From Thiobacillus denitrificans (lineage in GTDB: Bacteria > Pseudomonadota > Gammaproteobacteria > Burkholderiales > Thiobacillaceae), in assembly GCA_020723405.1 (NCBI GenBank), contig DYIY01000006.1, forward strand, positions 1 through 64,000: 64,000 nt of DNA, read 5' to 3'. Of the stretch, positions 37,260 to 46,475 are shown piece after piece (positions within the stretch are counted from its first letter, which is position 1; every line of letters starts with the position of its first letter). Below the pieces are notes generated by a model. It was not told the origin of the DNA. It saw only the letters and a list, made by a program, of their open reading frames with translations, and searched no databases. The position numbers were made by a program, and so were the translations under genes.

Positions 37260-38054
37260 TTACTTGGCGGCGGGGGCAGCAGCCGGAGCGGCGTAGCCGG
37301 GGATCTGGAACATCTGGGTCCAGGCGTTCGGATCGAAGAAGTTGAAGGAGGGGGCGGCACCGGCCGGGGCGGGAGCCACGGTGGGCAGCGCGGGCATGGT
37401 GAAGTTGGGCATGCTGTAGGTGGCGGGGTTCATGAAGCCCTTCCACATGTCGCCGTAGGAACCGGGGTTCATGGAGGCGCCCATCCAGCCCATGTACAGA
37501 TTGGGGTTCACGGGGGCCATCATCAGCTGCAGGGAACGGGGGTCCAGGGGGGACATCATCCACTTCATGTACATGTTCGGATTCAGGGTGTTCATGAACA
37601 TGTTCATGACCTTGGGATCCAGGGGAGACATGGCCCAGCGCATCAGCTTGCCCGGGTCGGACAGTTGGGTCAGGACGGCGGTGTAGAAGTTGGGGTCCAT
37701 GCCAGCGGCCAGCCACTTCATGTACACATTCGGGTCGGCGAACTGGGCCACGTTGGTGTAGGCGCCGGGCTGGGTCATGGAGTTCATGAAGTTCACCCAG
37801 TTGATGGGGTCCATCATGTTCAGGCCCATGGTGGTGTAGAAGCCGGGTTCGGTCACGGCGTTCAGCCAGGGCACGAACACCTTGGGATCTTTGTAGGCGG
37901 ACATGTTCTGGGTCATGTCGGTCATGCGGGCCAGCCAGGCTTCGGGAGTCTGGGGAATGGCCTTGGCTTCGGCGGCGGGAGCGGCGGTGCCGTTGGCGAA
38001 AGCAGCGGGGGCGGCGCACACCAGCAGGGCGGCAACGAGGGACTTCACTTTCAT
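37260..38054 (-). CDS. Secreted Met/Pro-rich tandem-repeat protein
   Basis: This 264-residue protein has a Sec signal (MKVKSLVAALLVCAAPAAFA), an Ala-rich linker, and about 13 tandem units of 12-13 residues (56-218). Each unit begins with an acidic or amide residue plus Pro; many read (D/N)PxxYMxWM. The mature protein is rich in Met, Asn, Pro and Trp/Tyr and has no Cys. No family is recognised. It could be a periplasmic or surface structural protein, possibly metal- or oxidant-binding through Met. The ATG at 38054 follows AAGGAG; a terminator follows the gene. Confidence 0.75.
   Translation of the reverse strand: MKVKSLVAALLVCAAPAAFANGTAAPAAEAKAIPQTPEAWLARMTDMTQNMSAYKDPKVFVPWLNAVTEPGFYTTMGLNMMDPINWVNFMNSMTQPGAYTNVAQFADPNVYMKWLAAGMDPNFYTAVLTQLSDPGKLMRWAMSPLDPKVMNMFMNTLNPNMYMKWMMSPLDPRSLQLMMAPVNPNLYMGWMGASMNPGSYGDMWKGFMNPATYSMPNFTMPALPTVAPAPAGAAPSFNFFDPNAWTQMFQIPGYAAPAAAPAAK
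37401..37889 (-). repeat. Coding tandem repeats of 12-13 codons
   Basis: Thirteen consecutive units start with DP, EP, QP or NP at 12- or 13-residue spacing. Examples are DPNVYMKWLAAGM, NPNMYMKWMMSPL and NPNLYMGWMGASM. Trp-bearing units alternate with units lacking Trp over much of the array, suggesting a ~25-residue repeat of two halves. Units are degenerate at DNA level, so the array is old. Confidence 0.8.
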
Positions 38055-38222
38055 CTCGATCTCCTTCAGAGGGGTTGGCATATGGGGGGGTACAACTTGT
38101 AGGCCGAGAGAATATCAAAATATCCTAATGTTACGCGGCGGGGGCGTAGGGATATCCGGACTGGCGAATCTGGATGTTGCGATTTCGCCAAATGCAGAAT
38201 TTTCGACGTTGCAGGGAAGCGG

Positions 38223-38666
38223 ATGAACCAAGTCATCTATCTGGGGGCCCGGGACTGGCTCGGGTCCAATTGGGAAGCGGGTTTGTATCCGGCTGATCTG
38301 CCGGAGGACTGGCGGCTGGCGTACTTTTCCAGCCAGTTCAACTGCGTCTGGCTGGAGGCGGAGCAATGGCGGTCCGTGACCGGACCCGAATTCATGAAGT
38401 GGTGTGAGGACGTGCACAGCCGTTTCCTGTTCCTGCTGGCTGCGGACCCGGGTGCGTCCCTGCCTGCCGAACTGGCCGGCAGGGCCCGGTTGATCGGGGG
38501 AGACGATGTCCGGCTGCGTTGGTTCGACAAGGACACGGACTTGGCCGTCCTGGCTCGGGAACTCCAAGCGGCGGGTGCCCCTCAGGAAATGTTCCTGCTC
38601 AGCCGGGATGGTGATTTGGGCCAGATCGAGCGGGTGCGCACCCTGCTGGAGCTGCTCGGCTGTTAA
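38223..38666 (+). CDS. Small protein, possibly DUF72-like
   Basis: This 147-residue soluble protein begins YLGARDWLGSNWEAGLYPADLPEDWRLAYFSSQFNCVWL. That looks like the first strand-helix unit of DUF72/YecE proteins (normally ~250 residues, TIM-barrel). The remainder does not keep the full barrel, so it is either a short diverged member or an unrelated protein. It is divergent from the repeat-protein gene and 31 bp upstream of mlaF. Confidence 0.55.
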   Translation: MNQVIYLGARDWLGSNWEAGLYPADLPEDWRLAYFSSQFNCVWLEAEQWRSVTGPEFMKWCEDVHSRFLFLLAADPGASLPAELAGRARLIGGDDVRLRWFDKDTDLAVLARELQAAGAPQEMFLLSRDGDLGQIERVRTLLELLGC

Positions 38667-38697
38667 AATCGGCCAAAGCCTCCAACAATGCTGCTCA

Positions 38698-39501
38698 GTG
38701 TCCGACAACCTCATAGAAATCCGCGACCTGTCCTTCGCCTACCAGGAACGTCTGGTCCTCAAAGGGATCAACCTGTCCGCGCGGAGGGGGCAGGTCATTG
38801 CCATCATGGGCAATTCCGGTTGTGGCAAGACCACCCTGCTGCGCTTGATCGGCGGCGCCTTAAGGCCCACCCGGGGGCTGCTGCGGGTGGATGGGGTGGA
38901 CATGGGCAGCCTGGATCAGACGGGGCTTTATCGGCTGCGTCGGCGCATGGGTATGTTGTTTCAGTTCGGTGCCCTGTTCACGGACATCAGTGTTTTCGAG
39001 AACGTTGCCTTCCCCTTGCGTGAACACACGGCCCTGCCGGAGGAGATGATCCGTGACCTGGTGCTCATGAAGCTCAACGCCGTGGGGCTGCGCGGCGCCC
39101 AGGATCTCATGCCGTCCGAGTTGTCCGGCGGCATGGCCCGCCGGGTGGCTCTGGCCCGCTCCATTGCTCTGGACCCGGCCCTCATCCTCTATGACGAACC
39201 CTTTGCCGGCCTGGATCCCATCTCCCTGGGAGTGACGGGCAACCTGATCCGCCGCCTCACCGACACCCTGGGCATGACCTCGGTGGTGGTGACCCATGAC
39301 GTGCAGGAGTCGCTGAAAATCGTGGATTACGTGTATTTCGTTTCCGAAGGGGTCATCGTGGCCGAAGGCACCCCGGCCCAGATCAAGGCCTCGGACCTGC
39401 CCTACGTGCACCAGTTCGTACACGGCGAGGAGGACGGTCCCGTGCCCTTCCACTATCCGGCGCCCGGCTACGCCGACGATCTGGCCTTGCAGCCATGCTG
39501 A
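38698..39501 (+). CDS. mlaF: Phospholipid transport ABC ATP-binding protein MlaF
   Basis: This 267-residue ATPase of the Mla system has Walker A GNSGCGKTT (~39-47), signature LSGGMARRVALARS, Walker B LILYDEPFAGLD and the switch His in VVTHD. It drives phospholipid trafficking between the membranes. The start is a GTG at 38698 (VSDNLIEIRDLSF). Longer in-frame openings overlap the preceding gene. Its stop overlaps mlaE. Confidence 0.94.
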   Translation: MSDNLIEIRDLSFAYQERLVLKGINLSARRGQVIAIMGNSGCGKTTLLRLIGGALRPTRGLLRVDGVDMGSLDQTGLYRLRRRMGMLFQFGALFTDISVFENVAFPLREHTALPEEMIRDLVLMKLNAVGLRGAQDLMPSELSGGMARRVALARSIALDPALILYDEPFAGLDPISLGVTGNLIRRLTDTLGMTSVVVTHDVQESLKIVDYVYFVSEGVIVAEGTPAQIKASDLPYVHQFVHGEEDGPVPFHYPAPGYADDLALQPC

Positions 39502-40289
39502 GCGGACTGGCCAACGGGCTGCGCGGCATCGGCCGGCGCGTGGTGGACGGGGTGTGGCGCATGGGCGTGGCCACCCGGTTCTTTCTGCTCACCCTGTTCC
39601 ATTCCGGGCAGAGCTTCCGGCGCTTCCAGCTCATCATCCGGGAAATCTTCACCGCCGGTGTGCTGTCCCTGATCATCATCCTGGTGTCCGGGTTGTTCGT
39701 CGGCATGGTGCTGGGCCTGCAAGGCTACGAGACCTTGCAGACCTATGGCTCCGAAGAGGCTCTGGGCATCCTGGTGGCCCTCTCTCTGGTCCGGGAACTG
39801 GGGCCCGTGGTGGCGGCCCTGTTGTTCGCCAGCCGGGCCGGCTCTGCCATCACCGCCGAGATCGGCCTCATGAAGGCCACCGAGCAGATCGCCGCCATGG
39901 AGATGATGGCCGTGGACCCCATTGCCCGGGTGGTGGCACCCCGCTTCTGGGGCGCAGTGATTTCCATGCCTTTCCTGGCGGCCCTGTTCTCGGCCATGGG
40001 CATCCTGGGGGGGTATCTGGTGGGAGTGATACTCATCGGCGTGGACGAAGGTTCTTTCTGGTCCCAGATGCAGGCCGCCGTGGATTTCAAGGAAGACATC
40101 CTCAACGGGGTGATCAAGAGTGTGGTGTTCGGCATCGCCGTCACCGTCATCGCCCTGTTCGAAGGCTACGATGCTCCGCCCACGGCGGAAGGCGTCTCCC
40201 GGGCCACCACCCGTACTGTGGTGACTTCATCCCTGGCCATCCTGGGCCTGGATTTCATCCTGACCGCATTCATGTTCCGTGGAGTCTGA
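39495..40289 (+). CDS. mlaE: Phospholipid transport permease MlaE
   Basis: This 264-residue MlaE-family permease has about five membrane helices. Characteristic segments are SGLFVGMVLGLQGYETLQTYGSEEALG, VRELGPVVAALLFASRAGSA and AEIGLMKATEQIAAMEMM, the coupling region. It overlaps mlaF and is 3 bp from mlaD. Confidence 0.95.
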   Translation: MLSGLANGLRGIGRRVVDGVWRMGVATRFFLLTLFHSGQSFRRFQLIIREIFTAGVLSLIIILVSGLFVGMVLGLQGYETLQTYGSEEALGILVALSLVRELGPVVAALLFASRAGSAITAEIGLMKATEQIAAMEMMAVDPIARVVAPRFWGAVISMPFLAALFSAMGILGGYLVGVILIGVDEGSFWSQMQAAVDFKEDILNGVIKSVVFGIAVTVIALFEGYDAPPTAEGVSRATTRTVVTSSLAILGLDFILTAFMFRGV

Positions 40290-40292
40290 TCC

Positions 40293-40775
40293 ATGCAGCG
40301 CGCAACCATCGACCTGTGGGTCGGCATTTTCGTGGTGGCCGGCTTTGCCGCCATCCTCTTCCTGGCCCTCAAGGTGGGCAACATGGGCGGATTCGACAGC
40401 ACGGCAACCTATGTGGTGAAAGCCTCCTTCGACAACATCGGCGGCCTGAAGGTGCGCGCCCCGGTGAAGAGCGCCGGGGTGGTGGTGGGCCGGGTCTCGG
40501 ACATCAGTTTCGACGGTGCCGCCTACGAGGCCAGCGTCAGCCTGAGCCTGGATGCCCGCTACAAGTTTCCCAAGGACACCAGCGCGGCCATCATGACCTC
40601 CGGCCTGCTGGGTGAACAGTACATTGCCCTGGAGGCGGGTGGGGATGAGAAGATGCTGGCCCAGGGGGATGGCATCACCCTCACCCAGGGCGCCGTGGTT
40701 CTTGAGAACCTGATCGGTCAGTTCCTGTACAGCAAGTCGGAGAGCGACGCCAAGGCGGCCGATGGAAGCCAGTAA
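40293..40775 (+). CDS. mlaD: MCE-domain phospholipid-binding protein MlaD
   Basis: This 160-residue protein has one N-terminal membrane anchor (DLWVGIFVVAGFAAILFLAL) and one MCE domain (KASFDNIGGLKVRAPVKSAGVVVGRV, then SGLLGEQYIALEAGG). MlaD forms a hexameric periplasmic ring on MlaFE. Size and position fit. Confidence 0.95.
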   Translation: MQRATIDLWVGIFVVAGFAAILFLALKVGNMGGFDSTATYVVKASFDNIGGLKVRAPVKSAGVVVGRVSDISFDGAAYEASVSLSLDARYKFPKDTSAAIMTSGLLGEQYIALEAGGDEKMLAQGDGITLTQGAVVLENLIGQFLYSKSESDAKAADGSQ

Positions 40776-40816
40776 GGGAACTTGCGGACGGCAATGGCAT
40801 CGGTAGGAAAGTACGC

Positions 40817-40832
40817 TTGACCCTGGGGTCAA
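40817..40832. promoter_or_regulatory. Perfect palindrome in the mlaD-mlaC gap
   Basis: TTGACCCTGGGGTCAA has 7-bp arms around two bases, within a 97-bp non-coding gap in an otherwise tightly packed operon. It could be an operator, an mRNA hairpin or chance. It has no T-run, so it is not a terminator. Confidence 0.4.
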
Positions 40833-40872
40833 GGCCCGGGAGAGTTGAGTCGTTGAACAATGAGGAAATGAA

Positions 40873-41496
40873 ATGAAGGACTGGATGAAATGGCTGGCGG
40901 TGACCCTGCTAGCGACCCTGGTGGGCAGCGCGTCCGCCGAGGTGGTGCCGCCGGACGTGCTGGCCCGCAACACCACCAATGAGGTGTTGCGCATCGTCAA
41001 GCAGGACAAGGACCTGAAGAACGGCAACACGAAGAAGATTCTCGGCCTGGTCGAGGAGAAGATCCTGCCCCACTTCGACTTCCGCAAGATGACCCAACTG
41101 GCCGTGGGCAAGAACTGGTCAAAAGCCACTCCGGAACAGCAGGGCGAACTGGTGAACCAGTTCAAGACCATGCTGGTGCGCACCTATTCCGCCTCCCTGA
41201 CCAGCGTGTCCGATTACAAGATCGACTTCACCCCCCTCAAGCTCAATCCGGGCGACGAGGAAGTCACCGTGAACACCGTGGTGAGCAAACCCGGCGCCCC
41301 CCCCATTCCCATCGACTACCGCATGGAAAAACAGGGGGCCGGCTGGAAGGTTTTCGACGTGCTGGTGGACAACGTCAGCATGGTCACGGTCTATCGCAAC
41401 TCCTTCAACTCGGAAGTGCGCAAGGGCGGCATCGAAGGGCTGGTGGCCTCCTTGAGCCGGCGCAACGGCCAGTCCGGTGCCGAGGGCGGCAAGTAA
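40873..41496 (+). CDS. mlaC: Periplasmic phospholipid shuttle MlaC
   Basis: This 207-residue protein has a signal peptide (MKDWMKWLAVTLLATLVGSASA) and the MlaC/Ttg2D pattern: ILPHFDFRKMTQLAVGKNW, then the C-terminal WKVFDVLVDNVSMVTVYRNSF. It carries phospholipids across the periplasm between MlaA and MlaFEDB. Its stop overlaps the mlaB ATG. Confidence 0.95.
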   Translation: MKDWMKWLAVTLLATLVGSASAEVVPPDVLARNTTNEVLRIVKQDKDLKNGNTKKILGLVEEKILPHFDFRKMTQLAVGKNWSKATPEQQGELVNQFKTMLVRTYSASLTSVSDYKIDFTPLKLNPGDEEVTVNTVVSKPGAPPIPIDYRMEKQGAGWKVFDVLVDNVSMVTVYRNSFNSEVRKGGIEGLVASLSRRNGQSGAEGGK

Positions 41497-41759
41497 TGCA
41501 GGTGCAGGAAGGCGTTGCCAGCCTGTCCGGGGACCTGGTCCTCGACCGGGCCACCGATGTGCTGGCCGAGGCCGAAGCGGCCCTGGCCGGCGGGGCCCGG
41601 GTTTTTGATCTTGCCGGGGTGGACAGCATGGATTCCTCCGCCCTGAGCCTGCTCCTTTCCCTGCGCCGGAGGGCTGGTGGCCAGCCCCTGGAATTCCGCA
41701 ACCTGCCGGAAAGCCTGACCAGTCTCGCCAAACTGTACGGCATCGCCGACCAGCTCTGA
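41496..41759 (+). CDS. mlaB: STAS-domain protein MlaB
   Basis: This 87-residue STAS protein has the FDLAGVDSMDSSALSLLLSLRRRA core, which in MlaB contacts and stabilises the MlaF ATPase. It overlaps mlaC by one base, closing the mlaFEDCB set. mlaA is not present in this operon. Confidence 0.88.
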   Translation: MQVQEGVASLSGDLVLDRATDVLAEAEAALAGGARVFDLAGVDSMDSSALSLLLSLRRRAGGQPLEFRNLPESLTSLAKLYGIADQL

Positions 41760-41775
41760 TCCGGTTCCCTCCGCC

Positions 41776-42687
41776 ATGACCGTCGCCGTCCGCCTGCGCG
41801 GCCTGGAGAAACGTTTTCCCAAGGTCCATGCTTTGCGCGGGGTGGATCTGGACATCCAGGAAGGGGAGTTCTTCGCCCTGCTGGGGCCCAATGGAGCCGG
41901 CAAGACCACTCTGATCAGCATCCTGGCCGGACTCACCCGTCCCACGGCGGGCAGTGCCCAGGTGCTGGGCCATGATGTGGTGGGCGACTATCGGGAAGCC
42001 CGGCGCCGGCTGGGGGTTGTGCCCCAGGAACTGGTCTACGACCCCTTCTTCACCGTGCGGGAAACCCTGCGTTTCCAGTCCGGCTACTTCGGCATCCGCC
42101 ACAACGACGCCTGGATCGACGAGTTGCTTGCCAACCTGGGGCTCAGTGACAAGGCCGACACCTACACCCGGCAACTGTCCGGTGGCATGAAACGCCGGGT
42201 CCTGGTGGCCCAGGCCCTGGTCCACAAGCCCCCGGTCATCGTTCTGGACGAGCCCACCGCCGGGGTGGACGTGGAATTGCGCCAGTCCCTGTGGACCTTC
42301 ATCCGCCGGCTCAACGGGGAAGGCCACACCATCGTCCTCACCACCCACTATTTGGAAGAGGCCGAGAGCCTGTGCGCGCGGGTGGCCATGCTGAAGGAAG
42401 GGCGGATCATCGCGTTGGATAGTACGGCCAACCTGCTGCGTGCCGGGGGTGAACGGCGCTTGAGCCTGGATCTGGTGCCGCCCGCGCTGCCGGCCAGCCT
42501 GGCGGCAAGGCTGACCGGCCGGGCAGGGGAGCGGTTCATCCTGGATCTGCCGGAATTTGCCGATCTGGAGGGCATTCTGGCCACCCTGCGGGAAGCCGGA
42601 ATCACGGTCCGGGACATGAGCGTCAGTCAGGCGGATCTGGAGGAGGTCTTCCTGCGCTTCATGCGGGACGGGGAGGGCTGGGCATGA
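41776..42687 (+). CDS. ABC-2 type exporter ATP-binding protein (YadG-like)
   Basis: This 303-residue ATPase has Walker A GPNGAGKTT, signature QLSGGMKRRVLVAQ, Walker B IVLDEPTAGVD, and a C-terminal extension of about 90 residues typical of drug or polysaccharide exporters. It overlaps its permease partner by four bases. The substrate is unknown. Confidence 0.9.
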   Translation: MTVAVRLRGLEKRFPKVHALRGVDLDIQEGEFFALLGPNGAGKTTLISILAGLTRPTAGSAQVLGHDVVGDYREARRRLGVVPQELVYDPFFTVRETLRFQSGYFGIRHNDAWIDELLANLGLSDKADTYTRQLSGGMKRRVLVAQALVHKPPVIVLDEPTAGVDVELRQSLWTFIRRLNGEGHTIVLTTHYLEEAESLCARVAMLKEGRIIALDSTANLLRAGGERRLSLDLVPPALPASLAARLTGRAGERFILDLPEFADLEGILATLREAGITVRDMSVSQADLEEVFLRFMRDGEGWA

Positions 42688-43442
42688 GCGTGGGCTTCCG
42701 CACCCTGCTCTACAAGGAGATCCTGCGCTTCGTGAAGGTGCTGGTTCAGACCGTGGGAGCGCCGGTGCTCACCGCCTTGCTCTACCTGCTGATCTTTTCC
42801 CACGCCCTGGCCGAGCACGTGCAGGTCTATCCCGGGGTCCATTACACCGCCTTCCTCATGCCCGGCCTCATCCTCATGACGGCCCTGCAGAACGCCTTCG
42901 CCAACGCCTCGTCATCCCTCATCCAGTCCAAGGTCACCGGCAACATCGTGTTCGTGCTGCTGCCGCCCCTGTCCTACCTGGAATTCTTCCTGGCCTACCT
43001 GATCGCCGCCCTGGTGCGGGGCTTCACGGTGGGGCTGGGCGTGTTGCTGGTGGGCCTGTTGTTCGCCGATCTGGAACTGCGCCATCCCATGTGGATCCTG
43101 GCCTTCGCTCTGGCCTCCGGGGCCGTGTTTTCCTGCGTCGGCATCATGGCCGGCATCTGGGCCAACCAGTACGACAACCTGGCGGCGGTGCAGAACTTCA
43201 TCGTCATGCCCCTGACCTTCCTGTCCGGGGTGTTCTATTCCATCCACTCCCTCTCCCCCTTCTGGCAATCGGTGTCCCACCTCAACCCGGTCTTCTACAT
43301 GATCGACGGCTTCCGCTACGGTTTCTTCGGCCAGGCCGACGTGGACCCCTGGCTGGGGCTGGCCGTGGTGACCCCCTGCGCCCTCCTGCTGTCCGGCTTT
43401 GCTTTGATGATGTTGAAGTCGGGCTATAAACTCCGCCATTGA
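42684..43442 (+). CDS. ABC-2 type exporter permease (YadH-like)
   Basis: This 252-residue permease has six membrane helices and the ABC-2 signature MPLTFLSGVFYSIHSLSPFWQSVSHLNPVFYMIDGFRYGFFG. It overlaps the ATPase gene. The pair lies between mlaB and ibaG, as in other betaproteobacteria, so it may share an envelope role with Mla. Confidence 0.9.
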   Translation: MSVGFRTLLYKEILRFVKVLVQTVGAPVLTALLYLLIFSHALAEHVQVYPGVHYTAFLMPGLILMTALQNAFANASSSLIQSKVTGNIVFVLLPPLSYLEFFLAYLIAALVRGFTVGLGVLLVGLLFADLELRHPMWILAFALASGAVFSCVGIMAGIWANQYDNLAAVQNFIVMPLTFLSGVFYSIHSLSPFWQSVSHLNPVFYMIDGFRYGFFGQADVDPWLGLAVVTPCALLLSGFALMMLKSGYKLRH

Positions 43443-43464
43443 TCTTTTTCAGGTTTTTTCCCCC

Positions 43465-44965
<1,501 letters not shown>

Positions 44966-44996
44966 TGGGGCGGGTGCCGGGCAGGAGTGCTCAGGG

Positions 44997-45031
44997 TTGA
45001 GGGCTGCATGTTGGTCAACTAGAATGACCAA
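44997..45031 (+). promoter_or_regulatory. Promoter and operator of the toxin-antitoxin pair
   Basis: TTGAGG (44997-45002) and TAGAAT (45020-45025) are 17 bp apart. A perfect inverted repeat TTGGTCA-N7-TGACCAA (45011-45031) covers the -10. This layout fits autorepression by the antitoxin or the toxin-antitoxin complex, which is usual for Phd-type modules. Confidence 0.65.
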
Positions 45032-45070
45032 CGTGATCCCCCGAAGCCGATTGAATCCGAGCCATCGCCC

Positions 45071-45298
45071 ATGAGCCAGTTCAACATCGCCGACGCCAAG
45101 AGCCATTTCTCCGAGCTGGTCCAGAAGGCCCTGCTCGGTGAAGAAGTGGTCATCGCCAAGGACAACAAGCCCCTGGTGCGCCTGCTGCCCATCGAACCGG
45201 TCAGGAAGCGACGGGTGCCCGGGTCGGGGAAGGGGCAGGTGCTGGAGATGGCCGCCGACTTCGACGGGACACCGGCGGACTTTGCCGAATACCGCTGA
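45071..45298 (+). CDS. Phd/YefM-type antitoxin
   Basis: This 75-residue protein has the Phd/YefM N-terminal fold ([41 protein letters not shown]) that binds DNA. The C-terminal tail would wrap the toxin. Its stop overlaps the toxin ATG (TGATG), so expression is coupled. Confidence 0.9.
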   Translation: MSQFNIADAKSHFSELVQKALLGEEVVIAKDNKPLVRLLPIEPVRKRRVPGSGKGQVLEMAADFDGTPADFAEYR

Positions 45299-45684
45299 TG
45301 CGTCTGCTCCTGGATACCCACGCCTTCCTTTGGTGGATCAGCGACGCGCCCGATTTGAGCGGCCCCGCCCGCAAGGCCATCGCCAACGAGGGCAACGACT
45401 GCTTCCTCAGTCTCGCCAGTTGCTGGGAAATGGCCATCAAGACAAGCCTGGGCAAGCTGCGTCTGGCCCTGCCCCTGGAGCGGTTCATCCCGGAACAGTT
45501 GGCCAGCAATGGTTTCAGCCTGTTGCCCATCGACTTTCGCCATACCGCCCGGGTGGAATCCCTGCCCTTTCATCACCGGGATCCCTTCGATCGCCTGCTG
45601 ATTGCCCAGGCCCAGGCGGAGAAGCTGGTGCTGGTGTCGGCGGACGGTGCTTTCAACGACTATGGTGTGCGCCGTATCTGGTGA
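45298..45684 (+). CDS. PIN-domain toxin (VapC family)
   Basis: This 128-residue PIN ribonuclease shows the first acidic residue in LLLDTHAFLWW, the SLASCWEMAIK segment, and DPFDRLLIAQAQAEKLVLVSADGAF with further acidic metal ligands. VapC toxins cut tRNA or rRNA. All key acidic positions appear intact. The pair lies between murA and hisG. Confidence 0.92.
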   Translation: MRLLLDTHAFLWWISDAPDLSGPARKAIANEGNDCFLSLASCWEMAIKTSLGKLRLALPLERFIPEQLASNGFSLLPIDFRHTARVESLPFHHRDPFDRLLIAQAQAEKLVLVSADGAFNDYGVRRIW

Positions 45685-45712
45685 TGCCTGACCATTCTGA
45701 CTGGACGTATTG

Positions 45713-46357
45713 ATGAGCCAAATCACCCTGGCCCTCTCCAAGGGCCGCATCTTCGAAGAAACCCTGCCCCTGCTGGCGGCGGCGGGCATCGTGCCCAGCG
45801 AGAGCCCGGAATCCTCCCGCAAGCTGATCATCGGCACCAATCGGTCCGACGTGCGGCTCATCATCGTCCGCGCCACCGACGTGCCCACTTACGTGCAGCA
45901 CGGAGCCGCCGACCTGGGCATCGCCGGCAAGGACGTGCTCATCGAGCACGGCGGGGAAGGGCTCTACCAGCCGGTGGACCTGAACATCGCCAAGTGCCGG
46001 ATGATGGTGGCCACCCCCGTGGGCTTCGACTATCCGGCCGCCGTGCGCCGGGGTGCCCGCCTGCGGGTGGCCACCAAGTACGTGAAGACGGCCCGCCTGC
46101 ATTTCGCCGAAAAGGGCGTCCACGTGGACCTCATCAAGCTCTACGGTTCCATGGAACTGGCGCCCCTGGTGGGCCTGGCCGACGTGATCGTGGATCTGGT
46201 GTCCACCGGCGGCACCCTGAAGGCCAACAACCTGGAAGCGGTGGAGGAGATCATGGCCATCAGTTCCCGGCTGGTGGTGAACCAGGCCGCCATGAAGCTC
46301 AAGCACCAGGCCATCCAGCCCATCATCGAGGCTGTCCGGGGGGCCGTGACGGCCTGA
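45713..46357 (+). CDS. hisG: ATP phosphoribosyltransferase, short form (HisG-S)
   Basis: This 214-residue enzyme performs the first step of histidine synthesis. [32 protein letters not shown] and [15 protein letters not shown] are family hallmarks. It lacks the C-terminal regulatory domain, so by family knowledge it needs HisZ, which is not in the window. A TTG three bases upstream of the ATG is an unlikely alternative. Confidence 0.96.
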   Translation: MSQITLALSKGRIFEETLPLLAAAGIVPSESPESSRKLIIGTNRSDVRLIIVRATDVPTYVQHGAADLGIAGKDVLIEHGGEGLYQPVDLNIAKCRMMVATPVGFDYPAAVRRGARLRVATKYVKTARLHFAEKGVHVDLIKLYGSMELAPLVGLADVIVDLVSTGGTLKANNLEAVEEIMAISSRLVVNQAAMKLKHQAIQPIIEAVRGAVTA

Positions 46358-46411
46358 GCGGGCCCCGGAAAAAAACGCCCCGGCCCCCCCTTTGCCGCAT
46401 CGCCGCAAGGC

Positions 46412-46417
46412 TATAAT
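46412..46417 (+). promoter_or_regulatory. Possible internal -10 before hisD
   Basis: A perfect TATAAT occurs in the 118-bp hisG-hisD gap, 59 bp before the hisD ATG. The -35 is weak. An internal promoter for hisD onward is possible. Confidence 0.3.
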
Positions 46418-46475
46418 CCCAGCCAGTAGTGCCGTTCCGGCCGATTTTTCATTTGCCCCATCGAGCCCCAAGACC

